Assembly: GCF_023065955.2 (NCBI RefSeq)
Contig: NW_026622875.1
Location: 10,518,501-10,582,500, forward strand
Length of the DNA stretch: 64,000 bases
Reading direction: 5' to 3'
Source of the DNA: Ursus arctos
Taxonomy: Eukaryota > Chordata > Mammalia > Carnivora > Ursidae
Shown here: piece by piece, positions 1 through 9,980 of the stretch
Layout: every line of letters starts with the position of its first letter
How positions within the stretch are numbered: position 1 is the first letter of the stretch
Position numbers and translations under genes: made by a program
The notes under the pieces: generated by a model
The model's database searches: none
What the model was told of the DNA's origin: nothing
The model's input: only the letters and a program-made list of their open reading frames with translations

Positions 1-1475
1 GTTCCCTAGATGGATAGGGTGACCAAACACATGACAAATCTGTTTTACTTAGACTATTGTTTGCTAGTGAATATGTGTTTAGAGAAATACAGGTAGGGGA
101 GATGGCTGAGTTTGGAATTAGGCACTTGATACTCTCAAGGCTGCTGCTTCTTCTCAAGGCTTCTTCTTCAAAGAGACCAGAAGGCTATTTCTCTATAATG
201 TACAAGCGGCAGAGCAGGATACAACTTTTTGGCTGTGCATATACAGGCAGATTGCCACTGGCTGGAACCGAAAGCTCAGTAACTTCCCCATTAGCATTGG
301 ATTTAGACTTTTACCTTCAGCTTGTTTTAAATAATTTTTTACATAATCCAAGATTCCTTTAAGGAGTACAAACAACATATGCCTTCTAATAAATCTGATA
401 AATGTATTTAGATTTCTATACCACTTAGTATCAGGTAGTACACAATTTATAATATTAAATAACTAAAAGCTTGGTTTCCTATAGTTTTATTAGTTTTTTT
501 CTTAATTGGTCTATTATAGTCATTTAAAAACACTGAACATTTCTTATAAGAATTAGAAACTTCTGTTTCTACTATACTGAAGTCAGATAAATGACTCCTG
601 AAAATGTTAGAATCATACTGGTAATTTAAATATATATGTATAAGCATATATGCTTAATTTAAGTATATATATACACACACAAGTCAAATCTTTAATTACC
701 TAAATTTAAACCATTGTTTTTGGTAATACTGCATTTTAATGTATAATATGCCCATGTGCCATTGGTTCTTAAATACCAATATCCATGCTTCATAGTAGAA
801 AAATTGCTTAAATAGTTTAGGAATAAAATTATATTATATACTAGGGTCATTTGTATTAATATGTGTGACTTTTTGGTTCAGAAATATACTCATATAGGCT
901 GAACTTTCAAAAATATTTTATACTCTGGTTTAATATCAAGAAGTTTTAATTTTGCAGTATGTTAACACAAAACACTTGATAGCTCTGTGAAAACTTTTGT
1001 AATACAGAGAAATTATACTAGTCACTCACATTACAGTTAAAAAATTCAAATAGATATACTTATTACTATAATCAGTTATTACAGAATCATTGTTATTTGA
1101 TATATAGTGGGAATAAAATATGAAATATTCCTCTGAAGGCAAAGGTATACAATCACATTTCCATAAAAGTGAGGAAGCAAAATAAAGCATTTATTTCTGA
1201 ACTCTCCATATATGTCCAAAGAATTTGGAAACTTTATCACTAAATCCAAATGGAATACTTAGGAAATAAATTTATCTGAATATCAAATGTACCCCACAAA
1301 ATGTAACTCTTACTTAGACTAAAACTCTGATGGAATTAAGTAAAGGCATTTCTGTAGTTATTCAGAAAGATGAATGGCTATTAAATGAAATCTTAATGAC
1401 AATGGGCACTCTGGCTCTGAATAAATGTAGTAATAATCCCTTTTCCCTTAAAAAAAAACCCCACAGAATTCTTCT
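1..1475. other. AT-rich DNA, no gene recognised
   Basis: I see no gene and no repeat I can name. Open frames are short and without recognisable motifs. Around 620-680 there is an alternating TA tract with near-palindromic character (tatatgtataagcatatat), followed by a short CA run. Confidence 0.5.
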
Positions 1476-1491
1476 AAAGCACAGTGTGTTA

Positions 1492-1582
1492 GTGCTCACT
1501 TTAGTAGCACATATACTAAAATGGGTTAGCATGGCCTCTGTACAAGGATGACATGCAATTCCTAAAGCAGTCCATATTTTTT
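1492..1582 (+). pseudogene. U6 snRNA pseudogene, 5' part of a U6/L1 chimera
   Basis: The segment follows the U6 spliceosomal RNA from its first base (gtgctcact) to its terminal U run (ccatattttt). It keeps the invariant catatactaaaat, ttagcatggcc and caaggatgaca blocks. About 16 bases are missing between 1522 and 1526, which removes the ACAGAGA box that pairs with the 5' splice site, so the RNA could not function. No U6 promoter elements (PSE, TATA) are recognisable upstream, as expected for a retrocopy. The 3' T run leads directly into L1 sequence at 1583, so this is not an isolated retrocopy. Confidence 0.9.
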
Positions 1583-2253
1583 AAGATATGGAAGCAACCC
1601 AAATGTCCATCAATAGATGAATGGATAAAGAAGATGTGTATATATATAATATATATATATTACATATATACACATGTGTATATATATATTATATATATAT
1701 TACATATATACACATACACATGTATATGTGTACATATATTTATATATGTATATGTGTGCTAAATATATACATACTTACTGGAATATTACTTAGCCACAAA
1801 AGGAATGAGATCTTGTCCTTTGTGACAACATGGATGGACCTAGAGGGTATTATGCTAAGTGAAGTAAGTCAAAGAGTTGGAAGACAAATACCATATGATT
1901 TCACTTATATGTGGAATCTAAAAAAAAAATGAATAAAGAAACAAAAAGCAGAACCAGACCTATAAATTCAGAGAACAAACTGATGGTTACTGGAGGGGAG
2001 AGGGGCAGGGGTATGGGCAGTAAGGGTAAGGGGGAGTGGGAGATGCAGGGTTCCAACTGAGGAATGAGTGGGCCACCAGAATGGAGGGGTATAAAATAAG
2101 GAATGTAGTCAATGGCATTGTAATAGTATCGTATGGTGACAGATGGTGATTTGCTCTTGTGGCATGCACAGCACAAAGCATAGAGATGTTGAATCACTCT
2201 GTTGTATACCAGAAACTAGTGCAGCACTGTGTGTCAACTATACTCAAAAAAAA
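1583..2253 (+). mobile_element. L1 3' end fused to U6
   Basis: Sequence starting aagatatggaagcaaccc is the end of L1 ORF2 and runs through the 3'UTR (ggaatattact, gacctagagggtattatgc, gtcaactatactc) to a short A-rich tail at 2246-2253. It belongs to the older carnivore/boreoeutherian L1MA-like type, the same type as 16274-16738. The U6 and L1 parts share one orientation and one A tail. A degraded candidate target duplication is aaagcacagtgtgtta (1476-1491) against aaagaggacagtgcatca (2251-2268). Confidence 0.85.
1635..1785. repeat. Expanded TA/TG low-complexity tract inside L1
   Basis: The short TATATATA stretch normally found between the ORF2 end and ggaatattact in L1 has expanded here to about 150 bases of alternating TA, CA and TG. 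Many segments are self-complementary (tatacacatgtgtatata), so cruciform or hairpin formation is plausible. A 103-codon open frame across it is composed of Tyr/Ile repeats and is not a gene. Confidence 0.8.
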
Positions 2254-2348
2254 GAGGACAGTGCATCATCAAGATTGAGATAGGCTATAAATAAAAATTT
2301 ACCTTGTTCCCATAAAGATTTTAAAATAAATAGTTCTAAAATTCTTTA

Positions 2349-2358
2349 GAATATTTAT

Positions 2359-2407
<49 letters not shown>

Positions 2408-2558
2408 AGAGAGAGAGACCACGCAACAGCAAGCAGAGGGAGGAGAAGCAGGCTCCTTGCTGAGCAGGGAGCACAATGTAGGACTCGATCCCAGGACCCT
2501 GGGATCATGACCTGAGCCGAAGGCAGACACTTTGCCAACTGAGCCACCCAGGTGTCCC
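2349..2558 (-). mobile_element. CAN-SINE with ATCT microsatellite tail
   Basis: Reverse-strand tRNA-Lys-derived SINE. On the plus strand it ends in the complement of the head (gagccacccaggtgtcc) and contains ggaccctgggatcatgacc. The 3' tail has become a near-perfect (ATCT)n array at 2361-2406, about 11.5 copies, likely to vary in length between individuals. Confidence 0.93.
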
Positions 2559-2938
2559 TACAATAAACCTTTTAAAAGACTGAGATCTTGACGTTGGTGG
2601 AGAGGGCATGGCCATGTCTCACTGAATGGCAGAGAAGTCACTGTGGTACTGTGTCAGCAAAACCTTCCAGAAATCTACTGTCTAGGGTGTCAGAGAAAGC
2701 TATTCACAGGGACACATCTCCCCAGAGGCATTCTGCTACAATATCACCAGGGGAAGCTGCTGGCAGCTGAGTGCTGCTGACCACCAGGCACCGTAGGAGG
2801 CAGAAGATGGAGAAGCTGCAAGAATGAATTTGGCTTTTTCTTCTGAGTGATTTTTCTATCCTCTGCATGCAGTATTCAATGCTACAATGCTTGGTTATAT
2901 CAAATCAGTCAAAGGAGAAAGATCATGAAGAACTTCAC
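2559..2938. other. Unassigned DNA
   Basis: Moderately GC-rich for this window, with no repeat or coding match that I recognise. A 60-codon open frame at 2588-2770 has no recognisable domain. Confidence 0.4.
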
Positions 2939-2951
2939 GAGAAAGGTTTCT

Positions 2952-3039
2952 TTTCTTTTTTTAATAATAATTTTTTATTATGATATGTTAGTCACCATAC
3001 AGTACATCCTTAGTTTTGATGTAGTGTTCCATGATTCAT
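2952..3039 (-). mobile_element. Very short 5'-truncated carnivore L1 with perfect TSD
   Basis: Only about 85 bases of the carnivore L1 3' end are present, reversed (gtcaccatacagtacatcc, gtgttccatgattcat), with the T-rich complement of the poly(A) tail at the left. It is bounded by identical 13-bp duplications gagaaaggtttct at 2939-2951 and 3040-3052. The perfect duplication implies a fairly recent insertion. Confidence 0.92.
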
Positions 3040-3214
3040 GAGAAAGGTTTCTAAGGGCAAGGTCTGGAAGTGGCATCTATCATTTCTATTTACGTGTCAA
3101 GAACTCAGTCAGTCATATGCTCACACCTAACTGCCAAGACAGGATAGGAAATGTAGTTAAGCTGGTGCCCAGGAAGAAGAAATGTTTTTTGTTGTTTTGT
3201 TTGTTGGGCTGGTT

Positions 3215-3380
3215 CTTTAAAATTTATTTGAGAGAGAGAGCAAGAGAGAGAGCGAGATTGAGAGATGAGGTGGGGGAGAGGCGGGGGGAGAAGCAGACTC
3301 CCTGTGGAGCAGGGAGTCCCAGTGTGGGACTGGATCCCAAGACCCTGGGATCATGACCTGAGCCAAAAGCAGGTGCCCGA
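3215..3380 (-). mobile_element. CAN-SINE, head partly deleted
   Basis: Reverse-strand SINE: GA-rich tail side, then gaagcagactccctg, gaccctgggatcatgacctg, and an abrupt jump to ggtgccc. The sequence between the B-box side and the outermost head is deleted. Confidence 0.85.
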
Positions 3381-4305
3381 AGAAATGGTTTTGGTGACTT
3401 GTTAGTCTGTCATACATTATTTCTCTTAATTTATTATTTTATTTTTCCTGAGAGCAATGCATCTTACTGCTGGTCACCATTACATCTGGCCTGGATGATA
3501 GTAATGTATGTGTGTAATATCCTCAGATGTCAGTTGGGGCCCCTCTAGTCCACTAAAATCTGATGATGATGGTAATGTGTGTACACATATATTGAGATGC
3601 CAGCTAAGACTCCTCTGTCCATTGAGTTCCAGATAAGATGTGCTCCAGTTTCATGCCCCCAGAGAGGTCTGCAAATTCCCAGAGTCCTTATATTCTTATA
3701 GTCTTCTCCATGCCTAACTTCTGCTTTCATACACACTGTCGCCATTCCTCACTGCTCTGATCCAGATATGAGATCCAAATCTTTTATCAATTTCCATTCA
3801 AAAGTACTTGTTTAACCACAACACTTGTGGGTATGGAAGACTTCACAGAGGAGGTTTAAATGATAGCAGAAGGAATAATTTTAAACTACATACTAGGCAA
3901 CCTCTCCTTTAGTACCAACTTCTGGGAAATTTCTGAGGCTCTTGACTTCATCTGGTTTCCTTCTTCACATCATCTCGCTGCTCCGTTTCTCCCCAGAGTC
4001 TCTTTACTCCTCAGAGGAAAACAGATCCCTTTTGTGTTGTCATACAGAACAACTCGACCATTTTTATTAGTTGTTTCTTAAGTTCCTACTGACACCAGTG
4101 TTCTTGGAGTCTTATTTTCCATCCCCAAGGACTCTAAGTGTACTTTAAGAGAAATCCATGTGCTGCTTGTTAAAGCTAAAATTTTCACATTATTTTATAC
4201 AAAGTCAAATGACTTGATACTGACTACATTAAGTGAGTTCTACCAGATCAGGATTCCCAACATGTGTTCTATGATGTACCAATCCTATGAGATAATCTGT
4301 AGACA
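3381..4305. other. Unassigned DNA with an old tandem duplication
   Basis: No gene recognised. At about 3494-3635 a unit of about 71 bp occurs twice in diverged form: gatgatagtaatgt, cagatgtcag and cccctctagtccac match gatgatggtaatgt, gagatgccag and ctcctctgtccattg in the same order and spacing. Confidence 0.45.
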
Positions 4306-4340
<35 letters not shown>

Positions 4341-4341
4341 A
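4306..4341. repeat. (AAAT)n microsatellite
   Basis: An uninterrupted AAAT array of about nine copies. No SINE body is visible next to it, so its origin is unclear. Confidence 0.95.
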
Positions 4342-5455
4342 CGAGATCTATGATCAAATAATTTTACGAATCCTTGCATACTATACTCCCCTTTTTGGAA
4401 ATTCACAATGCATATCAAGCATATTGAAAGCTGGGAAAAGTCATGTACCTGTTTAGCTGTGATAGTAGCTAACTTACTTGTTGACATACCTTTTTTTTTT
4501 TCTTCCACAAAATGCCCTCTAATGTACAGAATGTAGAAAGTCCCTTCTAGCTATAATGTTCTGAAACACTATAATTCTTAAGCACCTGTATGACTAATGA
4601 CAAAACAACCATAAAAAACAACAACAAAAAACCACAAAAAGCAAAACAAACAAAAAACAAACATCATTTCGACAGCCTGGCCAGAATGGGAGTTTCATAC
4701 ACTTTCTTACTGTCAAGAGCCCTCTTGGGTGGCCACTGCCTCTACCCAAAGTTTTAAGTCATCTGGTTATTCTAAGAGGGTGAGGCAGAGCCTCTCAGAG
4801 ACTAATCAGAAACAAACAGGAAAAAGAAAAAGCAAATTCCCCAGCTGGTGCTAAAAGCTCCCTGTTTCTACACTTTCACCTTCACCAAGGCTATTTTAGG
4901 CAGGGCTTTGGCTGTCTGCCTGACGAACATCCCTTCCCTCTTTCCTCTTTGTATTCACCCACTCTAGGATTCCTGTGTTCTCTTGAGATAGGCTGCTTCT
5001 GCTCCCTGCACTCTTACCCAGTGTCTCCCCCTATATTTAACCTTTCACTAATCCTGGTCTTGACTCTTGATCTTTTTAAAGGCCTAAAGGACACTTGGTT
5101 GTAATGTAACCAAATTTTATAGCAAGTCAGCAGTCTAGACAGTAGGTGACTTTTATTGCCCCTTCTAACCTTGAAACTATGAAGTAGTTAGACTTTTGCT
5201 CTGGTAGAACATACTGACTAGCAAATTTTTAAAAATACATCTTAAATGAGAAATACTGTTGGGTAGCACAATTAACTTGAATATTGTCACCAAGGTACAG
5301 GCCCAGATTTTTATCAGTTTGAAAGTGTCTTGAAAAACACATAGTGTGATACACAGTAAATCATTAGTATTTTCTGCCACTTTCTTTGAAGAAGCATTTA
5401 TTTCTACTGTTTGAGTAGACTCTGAAATAAATGTATTGAAGTCTCCTTCCTTCAG
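4342..5455. other. Unassigned DNA
   Basis: No gene seen. 4610-4665 is an A/CA-rich tract (caacaacaaaaaacc). The remainder is unique-looking. Confidence 0.4.
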
Positions 5456-6275
5456 ATAAATTAACTTTTTAAAAAAAGGTAGAAGTCTTTATATTTACTG
5501 ACTATAAGTTCTTTGCCTGATACATGTGTTGCAAGTGTTATCACCCAGTCTAATGGCTTACCTTTCATTTTCTTAATGGAGTCTTTTAAATAGCAGAGTT
5601 TTAAAATTTTTTAAGTTCAATTTAACCATTTTCTCCCAGAATATTTAGATTTTTAACTTTTATGTTTAAGTCTATAATACATCTCAAAAGAAAGTTTGTG
5701 AAAGATATGAGGTAGAGATCAAGGTTAATTATTTTTCATATATTTATCTGGTTGTTACAGCACCATTTGTTGAAAAAGTTTCCTTTCTCCATTGAAATTC
5801 TTAGTGCCTTCATTAAAAATCTATTGACCATAAATGGTGGATCTATTTCTAAGCTCTTTTCTGTTCCATTGATTTATTTTTCTATCCTTATTTTTCTATC
5901 CTTATTCTAATATCACAGCCTTAATTACTATAACTATATAGTAAGTCTTGAAATCAAGTAGTGTAAGTCCTCCAACCTTGCTCTTTTTCAAGATTGTTCT
6001 GTTTATTCTACATTCTTTTACTTGAAAATAAATTATAGAATACTTTATTTATATTTACAAATAAATAAATACAGGTCTATTGCTGCTTTAAGTGGGATTG
6101 CACTGAAGTTCTACGTTAATTTGGAAATTTACAACTTAAAAATATTAGATGATATCATCCGTAAAGATAGTATAATCCTACATTTGCTTATGTTTTTTGA
6201 AATTTCCCTCTGAAATATTTTTCATTTACTGTGTAGAAGTTATGTGCACTTTTATTAAATTTATTCATGAATATA
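5456..6275 (-). mobile_element. Ancient L1M ORF2 fragment
   Basis: The plus strand is the complement of the middle and C-terminal part of L1 ORF2: caccatttgttgaaaaagtt, ctattgaccataaatg, ttctgttccattgat, gtaagtcttgaaatcaag, gtgtaagtcctccaac. Stops in every frame and many mismatches show that it is old. Confidence 0.8.
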
Positions 6276-6277
6276 AA

Positions 6278-6497
6278 TTTTTTTTAAGATTTACTTATTT
6301 ATTTTAGAAAAAGAAAGAGAGAGAGAGAGAGACAGTGAGCATGAGCTGGAGAGGCAGAGAGAGAGGGAGAGAAAATCTCAAGCAGACTGTGCCAAATGCA
6401 GAGCCTGACATGGAGCTCGATCTCACAACCCTGAGATCAAGACCTGAGCCAAAACCAAGAGTCTGATGCTTAACTGACTGTGCCACCCAGGCATCCC
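6278..6497 (-). mobile_element. CAN-SINE, older subtype
   Basis: Reverse-strand SINE from a T-rich tail and GA-rich block to gccacccaggcatccc at the right end. Diverged B-box side (accctgagatcaagacctg) and the aagagtctgatgcttaactg variant place it in the older class. Confidence 0.92.
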
Positions 6498-8010
6498 TAA
6501 AATGTTTTTAATACTATTACAAAGCATACTATTTTAAAGTTTTGTTTTCCAAATGTTTGCTGCTAGTATATGGGAACACTAATATCTCCACTATCCCAGA
6601 TTCACCACATGAAAAAAACTTTTAATTAGAAAGTCAGTCAATAAATTCAACTATGAGAAATATAAACTAAGTACAGTTTACTTACACATAAGACTGATTG
6701 TTCAGAATTTATTTCCCAGTAATATCTTTATAAGTTGATTGGCTCTTCATCCATGATAAAACTCCTGAGGAGAATGTGACAGATGGCACCAGAAATAAAG
6801 ACTCTTACAGACTTTAATTAAATGCCTCAGTTTCTATGTTCTCTGCCCTTGGCCTACCAACAAAACTTTAATGTAGTAAACTTGAGCATGGATTAACTAC
6901 TAGATCAAAAGACTTGATTAAGTTAAAATTTACTACATTAATCTAGTAGTTAATCCATGCTCAAATTCACATTAGAATTTAATAGAAAGCATTTTAAGCT
7001 CGTCAAAAATGTATTTGTAAGGCATAAAAATTAATTAATAAATCCAGTGTTGATGATATAAAATTTATACACTGCCACTTCAACATCTTTTAAATACTGT
7101 AACTATCTTCTTTTCCTTTCCAAATCTCTGAAGTTCTTGTTCCATTCTTTTTCTTTTTCTCCCTAATATTTTTATTCTTCTTAATGTCTTCCCAAACAAT
7201 GGTTATCTTACTTCTATTTTAAAGGTAACTAGATTTTTTTTTTTTGTTGAATGAATCTTCATAAAAGAGGCTTCCTCTGGCCCACGTCATCTTTTTCTCT
7301 TGGCTAAGCCCCTTGAGTGTCTTCATCAGGTACTCACTATACAAACTTCCCATATTAGTACATGCCCAGAACATAGAAGGGGTTTGGATAAATACTTTAA
7401 ATGAACGAGTAAATGAATAGACATACAAGTGAAATAAATCTGGTTATATTCTCAACTTCCCCTAAATTCCCTAACATTAATAATTCAATAATTGTTTTTC
7501 AACCTAACTCTTGCTGAACATTTTTGCTGCACTTCGTATCACTGACTCCTTCCTCCTTCATATCTTTGTCTTGTGTTTGCTTTAATCTCTTCTTTCTTTT
7601 CACATTATGCTTCCATCATATTATCCTGTTCCTTATCTTCCTCCTACTCACTTAAATTGACCTATTTCTTTTACTCTACATGCATTTCTTAAGAGTTCAT
7701 CTAATTTCCAGTTTAAATTGATTTTATTGATCAGATCTGCTACTACCTCATAGAGTGCCAGTTTGAATGCAAAAAAAAGCAGACTTTCTGCACACACACA
7801 GCTCTGTAGATGCACAGATTGTGACTATAAGCCACTTTTGTACACATTTGAAAGATCTGCACCTTCCTTGGATTCAGCCAGGTACACTATACACGGAAGT
7901 CCTGTGAATGTCTGTATTCTACATTCCCAGCCAAAATACCAGGATTATCTATCTATAAAGGGTTCATATGAATACTCCTAGGTCATGTGGGATTTGACAG
8001 GTCAAAAAAT
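6498..8010. other. Unassigned DNA, pyrimidine-rich in its second half
   Basis: No gene or named repeat recognised apart from the inverted-repeat structure at 6868-6964. 7080-7700 is rich in CT runs. Confidence 0.4.
6868..6964. repeat. Interlocked perfect inverted repeats (A-B-A'-B')
   Basis: Arm A (ttaatgtagtaaa, 6868-6880) has its exact reverse complement at 6929-6941. Arm B (24 bp, 6882-6905, beginning ttgagcatgg) has its exact reverse complement at 6941-6964. The order is A, B, 23-bp spacer, A', B', so the two stems interlock rather than nest. This is not a simple transposon end. Confidence 0.9.
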
Positions 8011-8129
8011 CAAAATTAGTCCTTTCATCCAAATTTCCTGTTCTTTCTAACTTCAAGATTGTATTAGTTTATCAATGACCAAGCCATTCTGATACATACT
8101 TAACTTTATAACTTGTCTGTTCATTTTCT

Positions 8130-8545
8130 TTCAGAGACTACCACACTAAAACAAGACCCTAAAATCTGATCATTTCACTATTCCAGTGGTCTCATGTTGG
8201 AGGTGTTTATCTTTCAGTCTCTCTATTTGGTGACTTTTCATTGCACTCAGAATAAAATCCACTGAAAGCTCATAGGACTTGATTTGATTGCACTCACTTC
8301 CCTTCTCCACCTTCATATTAGAATTAGCGTCCTTAATATCTCATAAACTTGCATTTTCCCTTGACAGTTTATCATCATTTAAATTAAACAAACATTTGTA
8401 AAGTCATGTGTTATATTTGTCTCCTTCAGATTCACATTCATCTAAGAATATACGGAGTTTATCAACTTATTCAATCTTTATTCCCAGAGACCAGTATAAT
8501 ACCTAGCACATAGCAGGCAATGTGTATTTGTGAAAGAATAAATGT
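8130..8545 (+). mobile_element. L2 LINE 3' part
   Basis: Follows the L2 3' region in order: aaaatctgatcatttcac, cattgcactcagaataaaatcc, and the end box cctagcacatagcaggca with a terminal gaaagaataaatg. Diverged and gapped, as normal for L2. Confidence 0.65.
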
Positions 8546-9100
8546 AAGTATCAAAAGAGTATCATTTTAAAAATGGAAATGGTCTGGTTAAATATAGCCT
8601 ATATTGAAAAAGCCAGAAATAATAGAGTTCAAACTGTGCCATGTAAACTGAAGATGAAGTAACCATTAATCATTCCCACAGTTTTCAGAGGTCTTCTTTC
8701 CTCCAAGAACACCATTAGTTATTGCTCCTGGAGTAGACCTGGTATGTATCTCCATATCTCACAAGGAGAATCATCCCTAGTACGCACCATTTAACATTAA
8801 TGTTTTAACTAGTCCATCTCACTTTATTAATGAGAGCAAGCACACTGATACAAACAGCTGGAAGAGCTGCTTAAAAATGAAGCATAATTTTTATTCATTT
8901 GTTTAGTATTTTAAAGGGAGAAATGCAGAAAAGTAAACAGAAATACACATGAACAAAAAGTATAAGAGGAACAAATCATATAAAGGAAATGAATGTTGAT
9001 TTATTTATTTCTCCCTAGGTATGTGAAACAAAATGCCAGAACTAAAACTCCCCTAGCCCACCTAGTCAGATGGTCCTCCACCACAAAACATTTTGTTATC
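8546..9100. other. Unassigned AT-rich DNA
   Basis: No gene or repeat recognised. Confidence 0.35.
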
Positions 9101-9312
9101 TGACTTCTCTACTTACTGAATAAGGATGTAATGACATACTTGTGCTTCATTTTGCTCATTTGTAAGATATAATACTATTTGTAAGGGATAATACTAATAT
9201 TTACCTATTTACATATAATAAGATAGTGCACTTAAGATATTAGTGCACTTAAGATATCTATGACAGTGGTTAGCACATAGCAATGAATCAATAACTTCTC
9301 TCATTATTATTA
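9101..9312 (+). repeat. MIR SINE with internal duplications
   Basis: Shows the MIR order: tctgacttctctacttac, cattttgctcatttgtaag, gataatactaat, agtggttagcacatagca, cattattatt. Two small tandem duplications lie inside: tttgtaag..ataatacta, and tagtgcacttaagata (9226-9241 and 9241-9256). Confidence 0.7.
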
Positions 9313-9879
9313 ATATATAATATTTATGGATGGAGATTTGATAAAAATCCTTGGCATCAAATTTCAGTGCCAGTCACCAGTTCTATCAGTTCTTTTTTCC
9401 AGTTAAACCTAAAAGTTTTTATCGGCAATTCAAACTCATCTGAACCATTTACAAAGCTATCATTTAGTTCCATTCACATCAGTCACAGCCCTTTTGTTTG
9501 TTGAGAAGATCTTGGCTCAATAGGCTGTCCAAATTACCTGGCCTTTAGCCCTAGCCCATATTTTGCATCTTGGTTTTCCAGGGTGTTATTTTAAGCCCTC
9601 CACTTTTGCAAACACCTGTCTGCTACTCAACACTTAAAGAGAGATGGCCGGCTGATGCACATAATCAGGACAAAAATATTTCTACTCTTCCACTGTTTTT
9701 GTATACAATGCAATTAATCCACACCCAAGTCACTGTAGGATGTAAATTCTATATTGAACATCCTGCATCATAGTCATTTCCATCTTTTCTTCTTTGCAAT
9801 TTTTTCCCAACAACATGGACACCTGGCCAGTATCTAACAGAATTAAGGAATTTTTCCTCTGTTAAGAGAACCTCTGAAG
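9313..9879. other. Unassigned DNA
   Basis: No gene or repeat recognised up to the start of the L1 5'UTR-like region. Confidence 0.35.
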
Positions 9880-9980
9880 CAGACTATAGCACAGGAAGAG
9901 CCAAGTACCAAGAATATCTAGGAAAAATGATATCTGCCTCTCCTGACATATATGTATTGCTCATCCATGCCAAAATCACA

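Noticed and set aside
1492..1582. Functional U6 gene
   Set aside because: The ACAGAGA box is deleted, upstream promoter elements are not seen, and it is fused to L1.
1621..1932. 103-codon open frame
   Set aside because: Made of translated TA/TG low-complexity sequence plus an L1 3'UTR.
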